From the NCBI GenBank assembly GCA_017470165.1, contig JAFUEX010000002.1:1-60237 (forward strand): a DNA stretch of 60,237 nucleotides, read 5' to 3'. Shown here in pieces: positions 50,964 to 60,237 of this stretch. The position numbers and the translations under genes are program-made. This DNA comes from Alphaproteobacteria bacterium (GTDB taxonomy: Bacteria; Pseudomonadota; Alphaproteobacteria; RF32; CAG-239). The notes under the pieces were generated by a model, which was not told the DNA's origin, did not search any database, and was given only the letters and a program-made list of their open reading frames with translations. Numbering within the stretch: position 1 is the first letter of the stretch; every line of letters starts with the position of its first letter.

Positions 50964-51419
50964 CTAGAATCCGAGTTCTTGCAGGCGGCGGATGGTTGCA
51001 GCCGCTGAGGTGTGAAGTATGCCGATGCCGCCGGCGGATTCCCAGCGTTCGATATTGGGCGGATAATCATCAATAAGAATGTCACCGGATTTGAGGAAGT
51101 TTTGTTTTTCTTTGCTGAGGCAACAATTGACTTTGATGTCGGCACCGAGATGTTTTTTTATCCAGCGGCGCTTTTCGATGTTGGCTTTGTCAAAACCATG
51201 ATGCGGCAGGCCGGTCAAAATTTCAAAAGACAGGTTTGCCAGATAATCGGTTAATTCAAAAGCATCATCTTTGGGCGGCAGGTTCACCCAATAGTCAGAA
51301 GTGTTAACCACCCGCTCCCACATTTGTTGACGGGGCAAATCATCCGGCAGACAGTTGAATGCGGTCATAAACCCGCGGTCAAAATCAACCAAAACTCCAT
51401 CCATATCACAATATATCAT
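50964..51419 (-). CDS. 5'(3')-deoxyribonucleotidase-like HAD phosphatase
   Basis: The protein has about 151 aa from ATG 51419 (MIYCDMDGVLVDFDRG); a Met at 51431 is in frame. Motif I DMDGVLVD is intact, ILTGLPHHG forms motif II, and ILIDDYPPNIERWESAGG is motif IV. The short size and cap match the NT5C (PF06941) nucleotidases that control dNMP pools. It is downstream of the HD-domain gene with a 13-bp gap, suggesting a nucleotide-salvage pair. Confidence 0.88.
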   Translation of the reverse strand: MIYCDMDGVLVDFDRGFMTAFNCLPDDLPRQQMWERVVNTSDYWVNLPPKDDAFELTDYLANLSFEILTGLPHHGFDKANIEKRRWIKKHLGADIKVNCCLSKEKQNFLKSGDILIDDYPPNIERWESAGGIGILHTSAAATIRRLQELGF

Positions 51420-51432
51420 CAAAAACTCCAAT

Positions 51433-52218
51433 TTATACCAAGGTTACTTCGTTTATATTAAGGTGAGTTTTGAGAAAGTCAATGTCCGCATCGCTCGCAC
51501 CGCGTTCTTTGAGGGCAAGGATAGCCGAATCGATGAAGTCCAATTCTTTGATGCGTTTGAGAGTGGAGGCAAAACATATGTCGTTTATCCAAGCGAGTTT
51601 GCCCACCGCACCGTCGGAGGCCGTGCGTATTTCGGAGCTGATAATGTTGGTGCGGCGACGTAAGCAGTTTTTGACGCCGGCAGACAAAACACCTTGAGGC
51701 AATTGGCCGATGCGGTCAATATTGTGATAGGCAAAATAGCGCATATTTTCGAGCTTGTCTGCATCACGCAAAAGTCTGGCCATAAGGGAGGCAAATTTTT
51801 GCTGTGCGGGAGGAAGATTGGTATAATAAGGATTGGTATAGTCAATGGCGAAGTGATTGTGCTCAGCAATGGCAAAGAGGAGGGCCGGTTGATTAAAATA
51901 CGGATGGCCGGTCAGCATTTTAGCGGCTTCAATACCGTGGTCATATTCGCGGTTGCTGAGATGCTGTCCGTTGCGATGCTGATAGAACCTTCCCAAATCA
52001 TGCAGAATGGCCGATATTTCAACCAGTTGGCGCTCAGCGGGTGAAAAAGAGGCAAAAAGATCTCTTTCCGCATAAAAAATATCCATAATATCGTGGGCAA
52101 CGCCAAAAGAGTGCTTGAGTTTGTGGAGCAACCAAACGGAAACCTGCGGCGAGGCATCTTTAATCTGCGAGGCATAGGCATCACCGATAAGCCGTGAGGC
52201 TTCATAGATATTTTCCAT
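51433..52218 (-). CDS. HD-domain phosphohydrolase
   Basis: The 261-aa protein is predicted as a metal-dependent hydrolase. Metal ligands are KLKHSFGVAHD, AILHDLGRFYQHRNG (HD), EYDHGIEAAK and LLRDADKLENM. The spacing fits HD-domain proteins acting on nucleotides. It precedes the deoxyribonucleotidase gene on the same strand. Substrate unknown. Confidence 0.85.
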   Translation of the reverse strand: MENIYEASRLIGDAYASQIKDASPQVSVWLLHKLKHSFGVAHDIMDIFYAERDLFASFSPAERQLVEISAILHDLGRFYQHRNGQHLSNREYDHGIEAAKMLTGHPYFNQPALLFAIAEHNHFAIDYTNPYYTNLPPAQQKFASLMARLLRDADKLENMRYFAYHNIDRIGQLPQGVLSAGVKNCLRRRTNIISSEIRTASDGAVGKLAWINDICFASTLKRIKELDFIDSAILALKERGASDADIDFLKTHLNINEVTLV

Positions 52219-52239
52219 AAATTTGCTCTCCTCTTAAAA

Positions 52240-52584
52240 CTATTTGTGGATTAACAAGCGAACAAAGTTCATTATAAACGCGATACCCATAAAAGTGACG
52301 ATACGCGCCGCCCATACGATAAGCGAGGCGTTGTGGCCGACGATGGCAAATTGGATGATGAGCGCGGTGAGAGCGGCGCAACCCAGAATGACAAACCAAT
52401 AGCCGCGATTTCCCAAAAAAATGAAGGTACAAGCCGCAGCCGTAACCGCCGTAGTATTTTCTTTGGCATAAGTCAGGCACAATGTGCAAAAAGATTTTAT
52501 GGCTGCGATGTTGAGTATATAACCGCAAGCGATGATGACCAGTACAAGAGCTGAAATATAAAGATAAGTTTTAGTTTTGGACAT
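52240..52584 (-). CDS. Four-span membrane protein with CxxC, unknown
   Basis: The protein has 114 aa from ATG 52584 (MSKTKTYLYISALVLVIIAC); the frame is open to 52656. There are four hydrophobic helices. Between the first two lies SFCTLCLTYAKEN, a CxxC at a membrane edge, reminiscent of thiol-oxidoreductase (VKOR-like) membrane proteins but too short for a firm call. It is upstream of the HD gene with a 21-bp gap. Confidence 0.6.
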   Translation of the reverse strand: MSKTKTYLYISALVLVIIACGYILNIAAIKSFCTLCLTYAKENTTAVTAAACTFIFLGNRGYWFVILGCAALTALIIQFAIVGHNASLIVWAARIVTFMGIAFIMNFVRLLIHK

Positions 52585-52786
52585 AGTATTGAAGTTCCCC
52601 ATAGGTTGAAAGTTTTGACGGTAAGTAATGCAAAAAAACAAACCGAGCTCAAGCATAATAGCTTGATTTATTTTCGCAAGAGTTTTTGTGCCAGAAGCGG
52701 ATATTTTTATAAAAGGTGTGGATTTGTTAATAATTTTATCTTATATTAAGCGGCAAGAGTTTGACCAATGTTAAGGAGATGGAAAA

Positions 52787-53542
52787 ATGAAAAGTTTTTT
52801 GGCAGCTTGCTTGTTTTTGATTTTGTTGGCCGGATGCGGGTATTTGGGATATAAGTATTATTTGGAAAAACCGCAGCAGGGGACAGTGAATTTGAGCACC
52901 TCGGCTGATGGAGAAGTGATGCCGGATGTGGTTGAGATTAGTGTTACGGTGAAAACCGATGATAAAAATTCTTTGGCCGCGGCTGCCAAAGAAAATAAAG
53001 AAAAATCGGACAAGGTTTATGGAATGTTGGCGGGAATGATTAATACCAAGGCGGGCGACTATATCAAGACAGCTAATTATAACGCACAGCCGGTATATGT
53101 TTATGATAATGAGCTGAAACGTCGGGTGATGGAAAAATATGAGGTTTCCAACAGTATTATCGTGCATACTAAAAATATTGCGCAACTGGGAGAGATGATT
53201 GACCGTGCGATAGGTTTGGGTGCAACAGATGTTAACGACCTCAAGTTCTCGGTTTCCGGCTATGAGGATAAGTGTCGCGAGTTGTTGCAAGAGGCCGGTG
53301 ATGCGGCCTTGGCGCGGGCAAAAGTGGTAGCGAAGGCGGCCGGTACCAAAGTGGTGGGTGTGCGTTCGATTAATGCCGGATGCTCGGAGAATAACCAACA
53401 GCACGTGCCTTATCGGATGATGGCTAAGATGGCTATGGCAACTGCGGATGGGGTGATGAATGAGGCTATGCCCGCCACTCCGATACAAAGCGGCACAGTG
53501 AAAATTTTTGCTAATTTTAATGCCGACTATTTTATTGAATAA
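52787..53542 (+). CDS. SIMPL-domain (DUF541) lipoprotein
   Basis: The 251-aa protein has a lipoprotein-like signal (FLILLAGCGYLGYKYYL; a membrane helix is the alternative). The SIMPL domain is seen in VNLSTSADGEVMPDVVEISV, KDSKV-type helix NKEKSDKVYGML, YNAQPVYVYDNELKRRV, and ATDVNDLKFSVSGYE. SIMPL proteins are periplasmic, beta-barrel-like assemblies of unclear role, including IRAK1-like and E. coli YggE proteins linked to oxidative stress. It has its own terminator. Confidence 0.88.
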   Translation: MKSFLAACLFLILLAGCGYLGYKYYLEKPQQGTVNLSTSADGEVMPDVVEISVTVKTDDKNSLAAAAKENKEKSDKVYGMLAGMINTKAGDYIKTANYNAQPVYVYDNELKRRVMEKYEVSNSIIVHTKNIAQLGEMIDRAIGLGATDVNDLKFSVSGYEDKCRELLQEAGDAALARAKVVAKAAGTKVVGVRSINAGCSENNQQHVPYRMMAKMAMATADGVMNEAMPATPIQSGTVKIFANFNADYFIE

Positions 53543-53567
53543 GGCAGTTGTGTGAAACAAGCAAAAG

Positions 53568-53598
53568 ACCGTCGTTGATGCCAAGCGGCGGTTTTTTT
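53568..53598 (+). terminator. Terminator after the SIMPL gene
   Basis: ACCGTCG (53568-53574) pairs with CGGCGGT (53586-53592), one G-U pair, then seven Ts. Confidence 0.8.
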
Positions 53599-53616
53599 GT
53601 AAAAAATATGGGCTGG

Positions 53617-54057
53617 TTATTCGCGGTGGTAAGGATGGCCGGAAAGGATGGTTTGCACGCGGTAAATTTGCTCGGCCAAAACCGCCCGCATCAAAATATG
53701 CGGCAGGGTGAGACGTCCGAAAGATAAAACCAAGTCGGCGCGTTGAAGCGTGGCGGGCAGATGTCCATTTGCCCCGCCGATAAGAAAACAAATTTCCGAA
53801 GTGCCGTGTTGGAGCCAGTTATCAATGGTTGATGCTAGTTCGAGCGAAGAGATGTTGACACCGTGTTCGTCGAGCACGACAACTTTTGCTCCGTGGGGAA
53901 TCGAAGAACATAGAAATTCAGCTTCGGAGGCCTGATCGGAATTGTCTTTCTCTTTAACCGTAAGCTGCCAATGCGAGCGTTTGATATACTCGCTGATAAT
54001 GGCGGCTTCGGGAGAATTTTTTTTACATTTGCCGATGGCTATAATGGTTGCTTTCAT
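53617..54057 (-). CDS. rlmH: 23S rRNA pseudouridine-1915 N3-methyltransferase RlmH
   Basis: The protein has 146 aa from ATG 54057 (MKATIIAIGKCKK); an upstream in-frame ATG at 54147 lies inside the phosphate transporter gene and is rejected. The SPOUT knot has VVLDEHGVNISSLELA, FLIGGANGHLP and SFGRLTLPHILMRAVLAEQI, ending in YHRE, all RlmH hallmarks. It is 4 bp downstream of the transporter stop. Confidence 0.96.
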   Translation of the reverse strand: MKATIIAIGKCKKNSPEAAIISEYIKRSHWQLTVKEKDNSDQASEAEFLCSSIPHGAKVVVLDEHGVNISSLELASTIDNWLQHGTSEICFLIGGANGHLPATLQRADLVLSFGRLTLPHILMRAVLAEQIYRVQTILSGHPYHRE

Positions 54058-54061
54058 GGAC

Positions 54062-55108
54062 TTAGTAGACCACCTGTTGAAAAACGTTTTGCAAGAAGAA
54101 CAGCGAAATATAGCAGATAAGCGCTGAGGTAATCGGAGTAATGACAAAGCTGACGGCTATTTTGCCGATAATGCCCCAGTTGAGATCGCGACCGCCTTTG
54201 GCCAATCCTAAGCCGATAACCGCACCGATAACGGCCTGAGTGGCCGAAACCGGCACTAACGGAAGCGCCGGCAAATGCAAAGAGATAAGCAGATTTTGCA
54301 ACCCTTGCGAGGAAAAAATAAACAGCACCAGACCTTGAGCCATAACTACTACCCAAGCCATCAGCGGAGACAATTTCATAATGGTGTTGCCGATGGTTTC
54401 AATAACTTTGTGCGAGTAGGTGCAGATGCCGACCGAGATGGCAATACCTCCCAAGAGAAACAAAACCTGAGCCTGATTGAGGTTAAATCCCAAGGGAAGT
54501 GTTAAAGCCGGCAGAGGACTCGATTTGATGAATACCCCCATAACATTGGCGATATTGTTGGCGCCAAGCGAATAAGTGCCGAAAGCGCCGGCCAAAATAA
54601 GAGCAATGCGGGTGAGGCTGTCTTTGCGCAAAATGTGTAACTGCCAATGCTTAAAGATATATTTGAGCAAAATATAAAGCAAAACAGAAAAAATGCCGCC
54701 GAATATAGGACCCAATGCCCAAGCGGATATAATTTTGGTGAGCACGACCAAATCAGTGGAACGACCGGCAAAAAAGTTCCACCCGATGATGGCGCCGACA
54801 ATGGCTTGCGAGGTGGAAACGGGAATCGACAACTTGACCATCCACGAGGCGGTGAGGGCGGCAGACAAGGCCACCATAAACGAGCCGGCCAGCGTGGTGA
54901 TGTTTCCCAAAGAGCCAAGAGTTTGTGAAGTGCCGGAGCCGGCAATTACCGCGCCTAAAATAATGCAAATCGAAGAAATGACGGCAGCGGTGCGGAATTT
55001 TATCATTTTGGTGGCAACCGCAGTGCCGAAATTAGAGGCCTCGCTGGCGCCCAGTGACCAGCCTAAAAATAAACCGGAACTAAGGTAAAGCAGAAAGGTT
55101 AAGTCCAT
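54062..55108 (-). CDS. pit: PiT-family inorganic phosphate transporter
   Basis: The 348-aa membrane transporter has about ten spans. The duplicated PiT signature is present: SLGASEASNFGTAVATKMIK-like N-terminal copy and GANNIANVMGVFIKSSPLPA-like C-terminal copy, plus VPVSATQAVIGAVIG. It imports metal-phosphate with a cation gradient. Its ATG overlaps the stop of the DUF47 gene by 1 bp (TAATG), the usual partner arrangement. Confidence 0.95.
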   Translation of the reverse strand: MDLTFLLYLSSGLFLGWSLGASEASNFGTAVATKMIKFRTAAVISSICIILGAVIAGSGTSQTLGSLGNITTLAGSFMVALSAALTASWMVKLSIPVSTSQAIVGAIIGWNFFAGRSTDLVVLTKIISAWALGPIFGGIFSVLLYILLKYIFKHWQLHILRKDSLTRIALILAGAFGTYSLGANNIANVMGVFIKSSPLPALTLPLGFNLNQAQVLFLLGGIAISVGICTYSHKVIETIGNTIMKLSPLMAWVVVMAQGLVLFIFSSQGLQNLLISLHLPALPLVPVSATQAVIGAVIGLGLAKGGRDLNWGIIGKIAVSFVITPITSALICYISLFFLQNVFQQVVY

Positions 55109-55767
55109 TACAAATCTCGCTTAATTGTGAAAATCAACAAGCGGTCGATAAAATCTTCCGACTGGTCGGCAATGTCGGCAATGCTGTCCACAAATTGTCG
55201 CAGTTGTAATTTTTCGGCCAAAGAGCGGTCGGAGGCAAAAATTTGCTCCAAAAGTTTGCGAGAGCAGAGGTCGGATTCATGCTCGATAAAATACACTTTT
55301 TGCGAATAATCACGTACGGCACTCAAATCGCGGAAAAAGGCACGTGAGGCTTTGCACATATTTTCGGCAGCATCGGCGCTGAGGTGGCAAAGCTCGATAA
55401 ACATTTTGCGATATTCCTCAGGGATAAGCGGCATTTCGGCAAAAAACATATAAGTTACTTCATCGAATTTGTTGATGACCTTGTCAAAATTTTCAATCAG
55501 CTCCAGCACATCGGCGCGTAAATCGGGAATAAGATTGTAGCCATAGAGATTGTTTTCGATGCTGCGACGCAGATCGTCGGCAGAGTGCTCAATCAACTTG
55601 ATTTGCTTGGAGTGCTTTTTGAAATCGGCGTTGCGACCATTTTCCAAATAAATTTTGACGGCCTGAATGAAGGTCATACCGGCATCAATCAGTTTATCGT
55701 GAAAGCGGTCGATTTCGTTTTCCAACGCTTTGGTTTTGGAGAATAATGACAAATGAATATGGAACAT
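55108..55767 (-). CDS. DUF47/PhoU-like regulator of the phosphate transporter
   Basis: The 219-aa all-helical protein is of the TIGR00153/DUF47 type: HLSLFSKTKALENEIDRFHD, HSADDLRRSIENNLYGYNLI, LIENFDKVINKFDEV and the C-terminal SIADIADQSEDFIDRL. These proteins accompany PiT carriers and are thought to tune their activity. Stop and start codons of the two genes overlap, so expression is coupled. Confidence 0.93.
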   Translation of the reverse strand: MFHIHLSLFSKTKALENEIDRFHDKLIDAGMTFIQAVKIYLENGRNADFKKHSKQIKLIEHSADDLRRSIENNLYGYNLIPDLRADVLELIENFDKVINKFDEVTYMFFAEMPLIPEEYRKMFIELCHLSADAAENMCKASRAFFRDLSAVRDYSQKVYFIEHESDLCSRKLLEQIFASDRSLAEKLQLRQFVDSIADIADQSEDFIDRLLIFTIKRDL

Positions 55768-55903
55768 TAAGACACCTTAAAATTTTATGCGTAAAGATTA
55801 TATTTGTTACAATAATATTTATTTTTGACTTGTAAATAATATTTTACTTGTTAATATACCATTCTGTTAGAAAAATATATCACAAATTAGGGGATGTAAT
55901 AAA

Positions 55904-56614
55904 ATGAAAAATTCAAATGCTGTTTATATTTCAATAGTGGCACTGATTTTGTCGATTGTTTCGTTGGCACTGTGCCTGACCTGCAAGAAGGGTGATGTTG
56001 CCGGTGCATTGAAGGCGAATCCGGAGTTGGTGGTTCAAGCAATGCAGGATTATGAGACCCAACAAAGAGAAAATGCCATGAAGTTGGTTGAGGAGAACTT
56101 GAAAAAGTATTCCGATGAGCTGTATGCCAGAGCGGATGACGGAATTATCGGCAACCCGAACGGCAAGATGGTTTTGGTTGAGTTCTTTGACTTTTCTTGC
56201 GGGTTCTGCCGCAGAGTTCATCCGGCAATCAAAGAGATTGTTGCCAACAATCCGGATGTAAAGGTTATAGCCAAGCCGATGACTTTCCTCTCGCCGGCGT
56301 CTAAGTATGCGGCCAAAGTTGCTTTGGCGGCTGCCGAACAGGGTAAGTTTGCCGATATGTACAATGCATTCTTTGAATTTGAAGGGCGTCTGAGCGAATC
56401 CAAGATTGACGAATTGGCAACTAATGCCGGTTTGGATATGGAGAAACTGAAGGCCGATATGGAATCGGACAAAGTTAACAAGACTTTGAGCGCTACTGCC
56501 GAATTGGCCGGCAAGGTTAATGTAAGCGGTGTTCCGACTATGGTATTCAATAACAAGATTTTGCAGACTTTGGATGCTTCGGTTATCCAAGAGGCGATTG
56601 ACGCTGCAAAATAG
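55904..56614 (+). CDS. DsbA-like thiol-disulfide oxidoreductase, membrane-anchored
   Basis: The 236-aa protein has an N-terminal membrane helix (VYISIVALILSIVSLALCL) with two Cys (CLTC), a helical spacer, then a thioredoxin fold: FFDFSCGFCRRVHPAIKEIV with the active-site CGFC (Cys99/Cys102), the helical insert and the cis-Pro GVPTMVF. It resembles Com1/BdbD-type DsbA proteins that oxidise envelope proteins. It has a strong terminator. Confidence 0.92.
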   Translation: MKNSNAVYISIVALILSIVSLALCLTCKKGDVAGALKANPELVVQAMQDYETQQRENAMKLVEENLKKYSDELYARADDGIIGNPNGKMVLVEFFDFSCGFCRRVHPAIKEIVANNPDVKVIAKPMTFLSPASKYAAKVALAAAEQGKFADMYNAFFEFEGRLSESKIDELATNAGLDMEKLKADMESDKVNKTLSATAELAGKVNVSGVPTMVFNNKILQTLDASVIQEAIDAAK

Positions 56615-56632
56615 TCGGTGGTTCGTATAGTG

Positions 56633-56665
56633 AAAAAAGCTGCTTTGAAATGAGCAGCTTTTTTT
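56633..56665 (+). terminator. Terminator after the DsbA-like gene
   Basis: AAAAAAGCTGCT (56633-56644) pairs with AGCAGCTTTTTT (56653-56664), followed by a further T. Confidence 0.9.
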
Positions 56666-56746
56666 ATGGGATAAAATTCTCAGCACTTGAGTTTTGAGAT
56701 TTAAAAAGCTATATATAAGACAAATAATTTTTTAGGATGTGAGGCA

Positions 56747-58606
56747 ATGGGAAAAAACTTTTTGATTTGGCTGGGAGTTTTCTTGGCGGTGTCGATTGTC
56801 GCCAGTTTGTGGAGCGGCGATGTTTCGAGAGTCGGTGCTGAGAGGATGGCTTTTTCCGAGTTTATGGATAAGGTGGAGCATAAACAAGTGTCGGAGGTGG
56901 TGATTTCGGGGGCCAGCATCAACGGAGTTGGAACCGATGGAACCAAGTTTTATACCTATGCGCCTTATGACCCTACAATGGTTGAAAACCTGCGTAACAA
57001 CAATGTGAAAGTGACGGCAATACCGGAAGATAATACCGGCGACAATTTGTGGGGAGTGTTTGTCTCGTGGTTCCCGATGTTGTTGTTAATCGGAGTGTGG
57101 GTGTTTTTTATGCGTCAGGCCAATATGGGCAATAATAAGGCGATGAGTTTCGGTAAGTCGCGGGCTCGATTGATTGAGAACACCAAGAAGGTGACTTTTG
57201 ATGATGTGGCCGGTGCTGATGAGGCCAAGCAGGAATTGGAGGAGATTATTGATTTTCTGCGCGATCCGGCCAAATTTCAGCGCTTGGGCGGTAAAATTCC
57301 CCGCGGTGTGTTGATGGTGGGGCCTCCGGGTACCGGTAAAACTTTGCTGGCGCGGGCAGTAGCCGGTGAGGCTGATGTGCCGTTTTTCTCAATCTCCGGT
57401 TCGGATTTTGTGGAGATGTTTGTGGGTGTGGGAGCTTCTCGCGTGCGGGATATGTTCGTGCAGGCCAAGAAGAATGCGCCGTGTTTGTTGTTTATTGATG
57501 AGATTGATGCGGTGGGGCGGCATCGCGGCGCCGGTTTGGGCGGCGGTAATGATGAGCGCGAGCAAACCTTGAATCAACTATTGGTAGAAATGGATGGTTT
57601 TGAGGATAAGGAGAACGTGATTGTGATTGCGGCCACCAATCGTCCGGATGTGTTGGATCCGGCGCTGTTGCGTCCGGGGCGGTTTGATCGTCAGGTTACA
57701 GTGACGAATCCAGATAAAAAAGGACGTGAAGAGATATTGAAAGTCCATGTTAAAAAAGTGCCGTTGGCTAAGGATGTCAATTTGTCGGTAATTGCTCGAG
57801 GGACGCCGGGGTTTTCGGGGGCGGATTTAGCCAATTTGGTGAATGAAGCGGCGCTGTTGGCGGCACGCAAGAACAAAACCAAGGTAACCTCCAAAGACTT
57901 TGACGAGGCTAAAGACAAGGTATTGATGGGGGCTGAGCGCAAATCAATGGCAATGGATGACGATGAGAAAAAACTCACCGCTTATCACGAGGCCGGACAC
58001 GCAATATGCTCGTTGTTTGTCGAGGAGACCGACCCTATTCACAAGGCTACGATTATCCCCAGAGGACGGGCTTTGGGAATGGTGCAGCAATTGCCGGAAA
58101 AAGACCATTATTCTTATTCCAAGACCAAGATGTTGTCGCGTCTGATTATTATGATGGGCGGACGCGTGGCCGAGGAGATGAAATTCGGAGAGCAGCGTAT
58201 TACTTCGGGAGCATCGTCGGATATTGCCGCAGCTACGAATCTGGCTCGCTCGATGGTTACCGAGTGGGGAATGAGCGAAAAATTGGGGCCGATTTTGTAT
58301 GCCGAGAATACCGGCGAGGTGTTTTTGGGCAAGTCGGTTACACAAAGCCGTAATATGAGCGAAGAAACCGCCAAACTGGTGGATGCCGAAATCAAACGTT
58401 TGGTGACGGAGGCTTATGACGACGCCAAAAAATTGCTCGGCGAACATCAGGAAGACTGGGAAAAATTGGCTAAGGCGTTGATAGAATATGAGACCCTGAG
58501 CGGCGAAGAAATTAAAGATTTGCTGGACGGCAAGGAGCCGGAGCGAGGCAGTGACGCGCCGGTTGCCGAGGAAAAAAGAGTGCAGTCGTCAATTCCTGAG
58601 ATTTGA
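56747..58606 (+). CDS. ftsH: ATP-dependent zinc metalloprotease FtsH
   Basis: The 619-aa inner-membrane AAA+ protease degrades misfolded and regulatory membrane and cytosolic proteins. Two membrane helices (about 5-22 and 103-123) flank a periplasmic domain; AAA+ motifs are GPPGTGKT (192-199), [13 protein letters not shown] and the [23 protein letters not shown]; the zinc site is YHEAGHA near residue 415. The tail is charged. tilS usually precedes ftsH; here it does not. Confidence 0.98.
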   Translation: MGKNFLIWLGVFLAVSIVASLWSGDVSRVGAERMAFSEFMDKVEHKQVSEVVISGASINGVGTDGTKFYTYAPYDPTMVENLRNNNVKVTAIPEDNTGDNLWGVFVSWFPMLLLIGVWVFFMRQANMGNNKAMSFGKSRARLIENTKKVTFDDVAGADEAKQELEEIIDFLRDPAKFQRLGGKIPRGVLMVGPPGTGKTLLARAVAGEADVPFFSISGSDFVEMFVGVGASRVRDMFVQAKKNAPCLLFIDEIDAVGRHRGAGLGGGNDEREQTLNQLLVEMDGFEDKENVIVIAATNRPDVLDPALLRPGRFDRQVTVTNPDKKGREEILKVHVKKVPLAKDVNLSVIARGTPGFSGADLANLVNEAALLAARKNKTKVTSKDFDEAKDKVLMGAERKSMAMDDDEKKLTAYHEAGHAICSLFVEETDPIHKATIIPRGRALGMVQQLPEKDHYSYSKTKMLSRLIIMMGGRVAEEMKFGEQRITSGASSDIAAATNLARSMVTEWGMSEKLGPILYAENTGEVFLGKSVTQSRNMSEETAKLVDAEIKRLVTEAYDDAKKLLGEHQEDWEKLAKALIEYETLSGEEIKDLLDGKEPERGSDAPVAEEKRVQSSIPEI

Positions 58607-58635
58607 TGAATTTTTGAGCGATTGAGTAAGAACAG

Positions 58636-58668
58636 AGCCTTTTTCGTGCTGAGCGGGAAGGGCTTTTT
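58636..58668 (+). terminator. ftsH terminator
   Basis: AGCCTTTTTCG (58636-58646) pairs with CGGGAAGGGCT (58654-58664), three G-U pairs, then TTTTTG and TTTTTC. Confidence 0.7.
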
Positions 58669-58801
58669 GTTTTTCTTTCATAGATAATAGCTTTTTTTTA
58701 AGGAGACTGAGCGGGAAGAAAATATAATTTAAATTTTAATCAATTATTATAGATATTGCAGCTAAAGTGACGGCAATACCAATGCGAATCAGAGGTGAGA
58801 A

Positions 58802-60067
58802 ATGCGCAAACTTATAAGGGATTGGCTTAAGTCGTTGATGATTTATTGTGACCGGCGGATGATGGTAATGCTGATGCTGGGATTTGTGTCGGGTTTGCCC
58901 TTTTTGCTGGTGGGGTCGACATTGTCGTGGTGGCTGAAAGATGCCGGAGTATCGCTGGCAGCCATCGGGATGTTTGCCGCGGTTAAGGCGCCTTATAGTT
59001 TTAAGTGGTTGTTTTCGCCGATTATTGACCAGTATAGGTTACCATTGTTTTGCAAATTGGGAAGACGCCGCGGTTGGGCGGTGTTTATTCAGCTTTGGCT
59101 GATGGGAGCTTTGGTGCTGATGTCGGTGACGAATCCGGCGGCTTGTGCGGGAATGTTTGTGGGGGTAGCATTTTTGACAGCATTGTTTTCGGCCTCACAA
59201 GATATTGTGTTGGATGCTTATCGTATTGAACGATTTAAGGAAAACGAGCAAGCGGCTGGAGTGGCAGTGTTTGTTTTCGGCTATCGGCTGGGAACGTTAT
59301 TTGCCGGAGCCGGAGCGCTGATTATGGCTGATATTTGGGAGTGGAGCAGGGTTTATCAAGTGATGGCACTGGCAGTGATGATTGGCACAATCACGATTTT
59401 GCTGTCGGATGAGCCAAAGGACAATAAGCCTTCACGGCCGCGAAATATGCGGGCGGTAGTGGTTAATGCGGTAATAAAACCATTTACTGATTTTATGAAA
59501 CGCGAAAAATGGGGCTGGATTTTGCTGTTTATCTTTTTTTATCGGATGAGCGATGCCTATATTGCTCCGATGGCTTATCCGTTTTTTGATGATGTGGGGT
59601 TTACCAAATTGGAGATAGCTTATATTATCAAGATTTATGGAGTGTTGGCCACGATATTCGGAACTTTTGTTGGCGGAGTGGTGGTGAACCGCTTAGGTTT
59701 GGCCAAATCGCTGCTGTTTTGCGGGGTGTTGCACGGATTGTCTAATGTATTGTATATCTGGCAAGTGTATGCCGGCAACGATACCGGAGTGTTGACCATT
59801 ACCATATTTATCGAAAATATATCGGGAGGTATGGGAACGGCGGCATTGGTGGCCTATTTGTCATCCTTGTGTAATCGTAAATATACTGCTACGCAATATG
59901 CGTTGTTATCATCATTTATGGGAATGGCGCGGGATATTTTTGCGATGACTTCGGGAATTGTGGCACATTGGGTCTCGTGGTTGGGTTTCTTTGGAATTGC
60001 TGCGGCGATGTCGTTACCAGGGATTGGAGTTTTGCTGTATTTGATGCGCCAAAAGGCAATTAAATGA
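58802..60067 (+). CDS. ampG: AmpG-like muropeptide permease (MFS)
   Basis: The 421-aa transporter has about twelve membrane spans. The N-terminal half has the AmpG pattern: MLGFVSGLPFLLVGSTLSWW, GVSLAAIGMFAAVKAPYSFK, FSPIIDQY, LGRRRGWAVFIQL and FSASQDIVLDAYRIE, then FGYRLGTLFAG. AmpG imports GlcNAc-anhydroMurNAc peptides for recycling. This fits the presence of anmK, an S66 carboxypeptidase and Mpl-like ligases elsewhere in the window. Confidence 0.9.
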   Translation: MRKLIRDWLKSLMIYCDRRMMVMLMLGFVSGLPFLLVGSTLSWWLKDAGVSLAAIGMFAAVKAPYSFKWLFSPIIDQYRLPLFCKLGRRRGWAVFIQLWLMGALVLMSVTNPAACAGMFVGVAFLTALFSASQDIVLDAYRIERFKENEQAAGVAVFVFGYRLGTLFAGAGALIMADIWEWSRVYQVMALAVMIGTITILLSDEPKDNKPSRPRNMRAVVVNAVIKPFTDFMKREKWGWILLFIFFYRMSDAYIAPMAYPFFDDVGFTKLEIAYIIKIYGVLATIFGTFVGGVVVNRLGLAKSLLFCGVLHGLSNVLYIWQVYAGNDTGVLTITIFIENISGGMGTAALVAYLSSLCNRKYTATQYALLSSFMGMARDIFAMTSGIVAHWVSWLGFFGIAAAMSLPGIGVLLYLMRQKAIK

Positions 60068-60197
60068 CAGTTAATAATTTTTTAATTAATTGTATGTTAT
60101 AACCAAAGTCATATTACTAAAGAGAGAATTGTATGAGGGGTGTTTTTGAGCTATAGTAGAGCTATAAAGATAACCCGAATTTTTAAGGAGAGGAACG

Positions 60198-60237
60198 ATG
60201 ACAATGTTTAAGCACACAGATGAGGCCGGCCGTTCAA
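60198..60237 (+). CDS. Start of a gene cut by the window edge
   Basis: ATG 60198 follows AAGGAGAGG closely and reads MTMFKHTDEAGRS before the end. Too short to identify; a real start is supported by the ribosome binding site. Confidence 0.5.
   Translation, partial: MTMFKHTDEAGRS

Noticed and set aside
52736-53791. Minus-strand frame of 351 codons over the SIMPL gene
   Set aside because: His/Ile/Ser-rich shadow of the SIMPL lipoprotein, which has a signal and domain; it also crosses a terminator.
1-60237. CRISPR array
   Set aside because: No regularly spaced direct repeats were seen; the only exact repeat is the pair of 104-nt units after the tRNA.

Overview
The window looks like a chromosomal segment of an uncultured, probably host-associated alphaproteobacterium. 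The evidence is an AddA/AddB pair of the alphaproteobacterial type, FlbT next to a flagellin, a TIGR01459-type HAD protein, and an rdgB-rph cluster. No rRNA operon or ribosomal-protein block is present, so the order and genus cannot be fixed from sequence alone.

Positions 1-6670 form an AT-rich accessory island. It holds a small Cys/His-rich protein gene behind a promoter with an inverted-repeat operator, a short transcription unit with its own promoter and terminator, a TIGR04141/DUF6119-type protein, a frameshifted nuclease-like gene, an HTH-fused cytosine-C5 methyltransferase with an Eco47II-family endonuclease, a three-hairpin structured leader, and a second frameshifted gene. A bidirectional terminator closes the island before addA.

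Positions 6700-19900 are core genes: addAB-rdgB-rph (overlapping operon), a long glycogen synthase, grpE, an M50-like membrane protein, an Mpl/MurC-like ligase and a periplasmic protein of unknown function.

Positions 20014-23240 carry the most striking system, a diversity-generating retroelement (DGR). A TetR gene and an M50-like gene lead into a DGR-type reverse transcriptase and an Avd accessory protein. They are followed by an asparagine-codon-rich template repeat on the opposite strand, which has its own near-consensus promoter. No variable repeat or target gene was seen in the window.

Positions 23400-32800 hold a membrane protein, a CgeB-like glycosyltransferase, a small lipoprotein, a TerC protein, a tRNA-Lys embedded in an inverted-repeat and 104-nt direct-repeat region, infA coupled to a sensor kinase, a divergent NarL-type regulator, and an S66 LD-carboxypeptidase overlapping a second Mpl-like ligase.

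Positions 32870-44830 hold a Bat (aerotolerance) operon, tyrS, anmK, alr, a TatD hydrolase, a HAD protein that has lost its nucleophile, and an isolated DotB/PilT-like ATPase. Positions 44830-60237 hold an ABC-F ATPase, flbT and flagellin, a Skp-like protein, a decayed ABC-2 permease beside a MarR gene, HD and nucleotidase genes, a SIMPL lipoprotein, rlmH, a phosphate transporter with its DUF47 partner, a DsbA-like protein, ftsH, an AmpG-like permease and the start of one more gene.

Functionally, several genes fit peptidoglycan recycling: AmpG, AnmK, LdcA and the two Mpl-like ligases. The first island is a restriction/defence locus that appears partly decayed, and the DGR is a separate, apparently complete core cassette.
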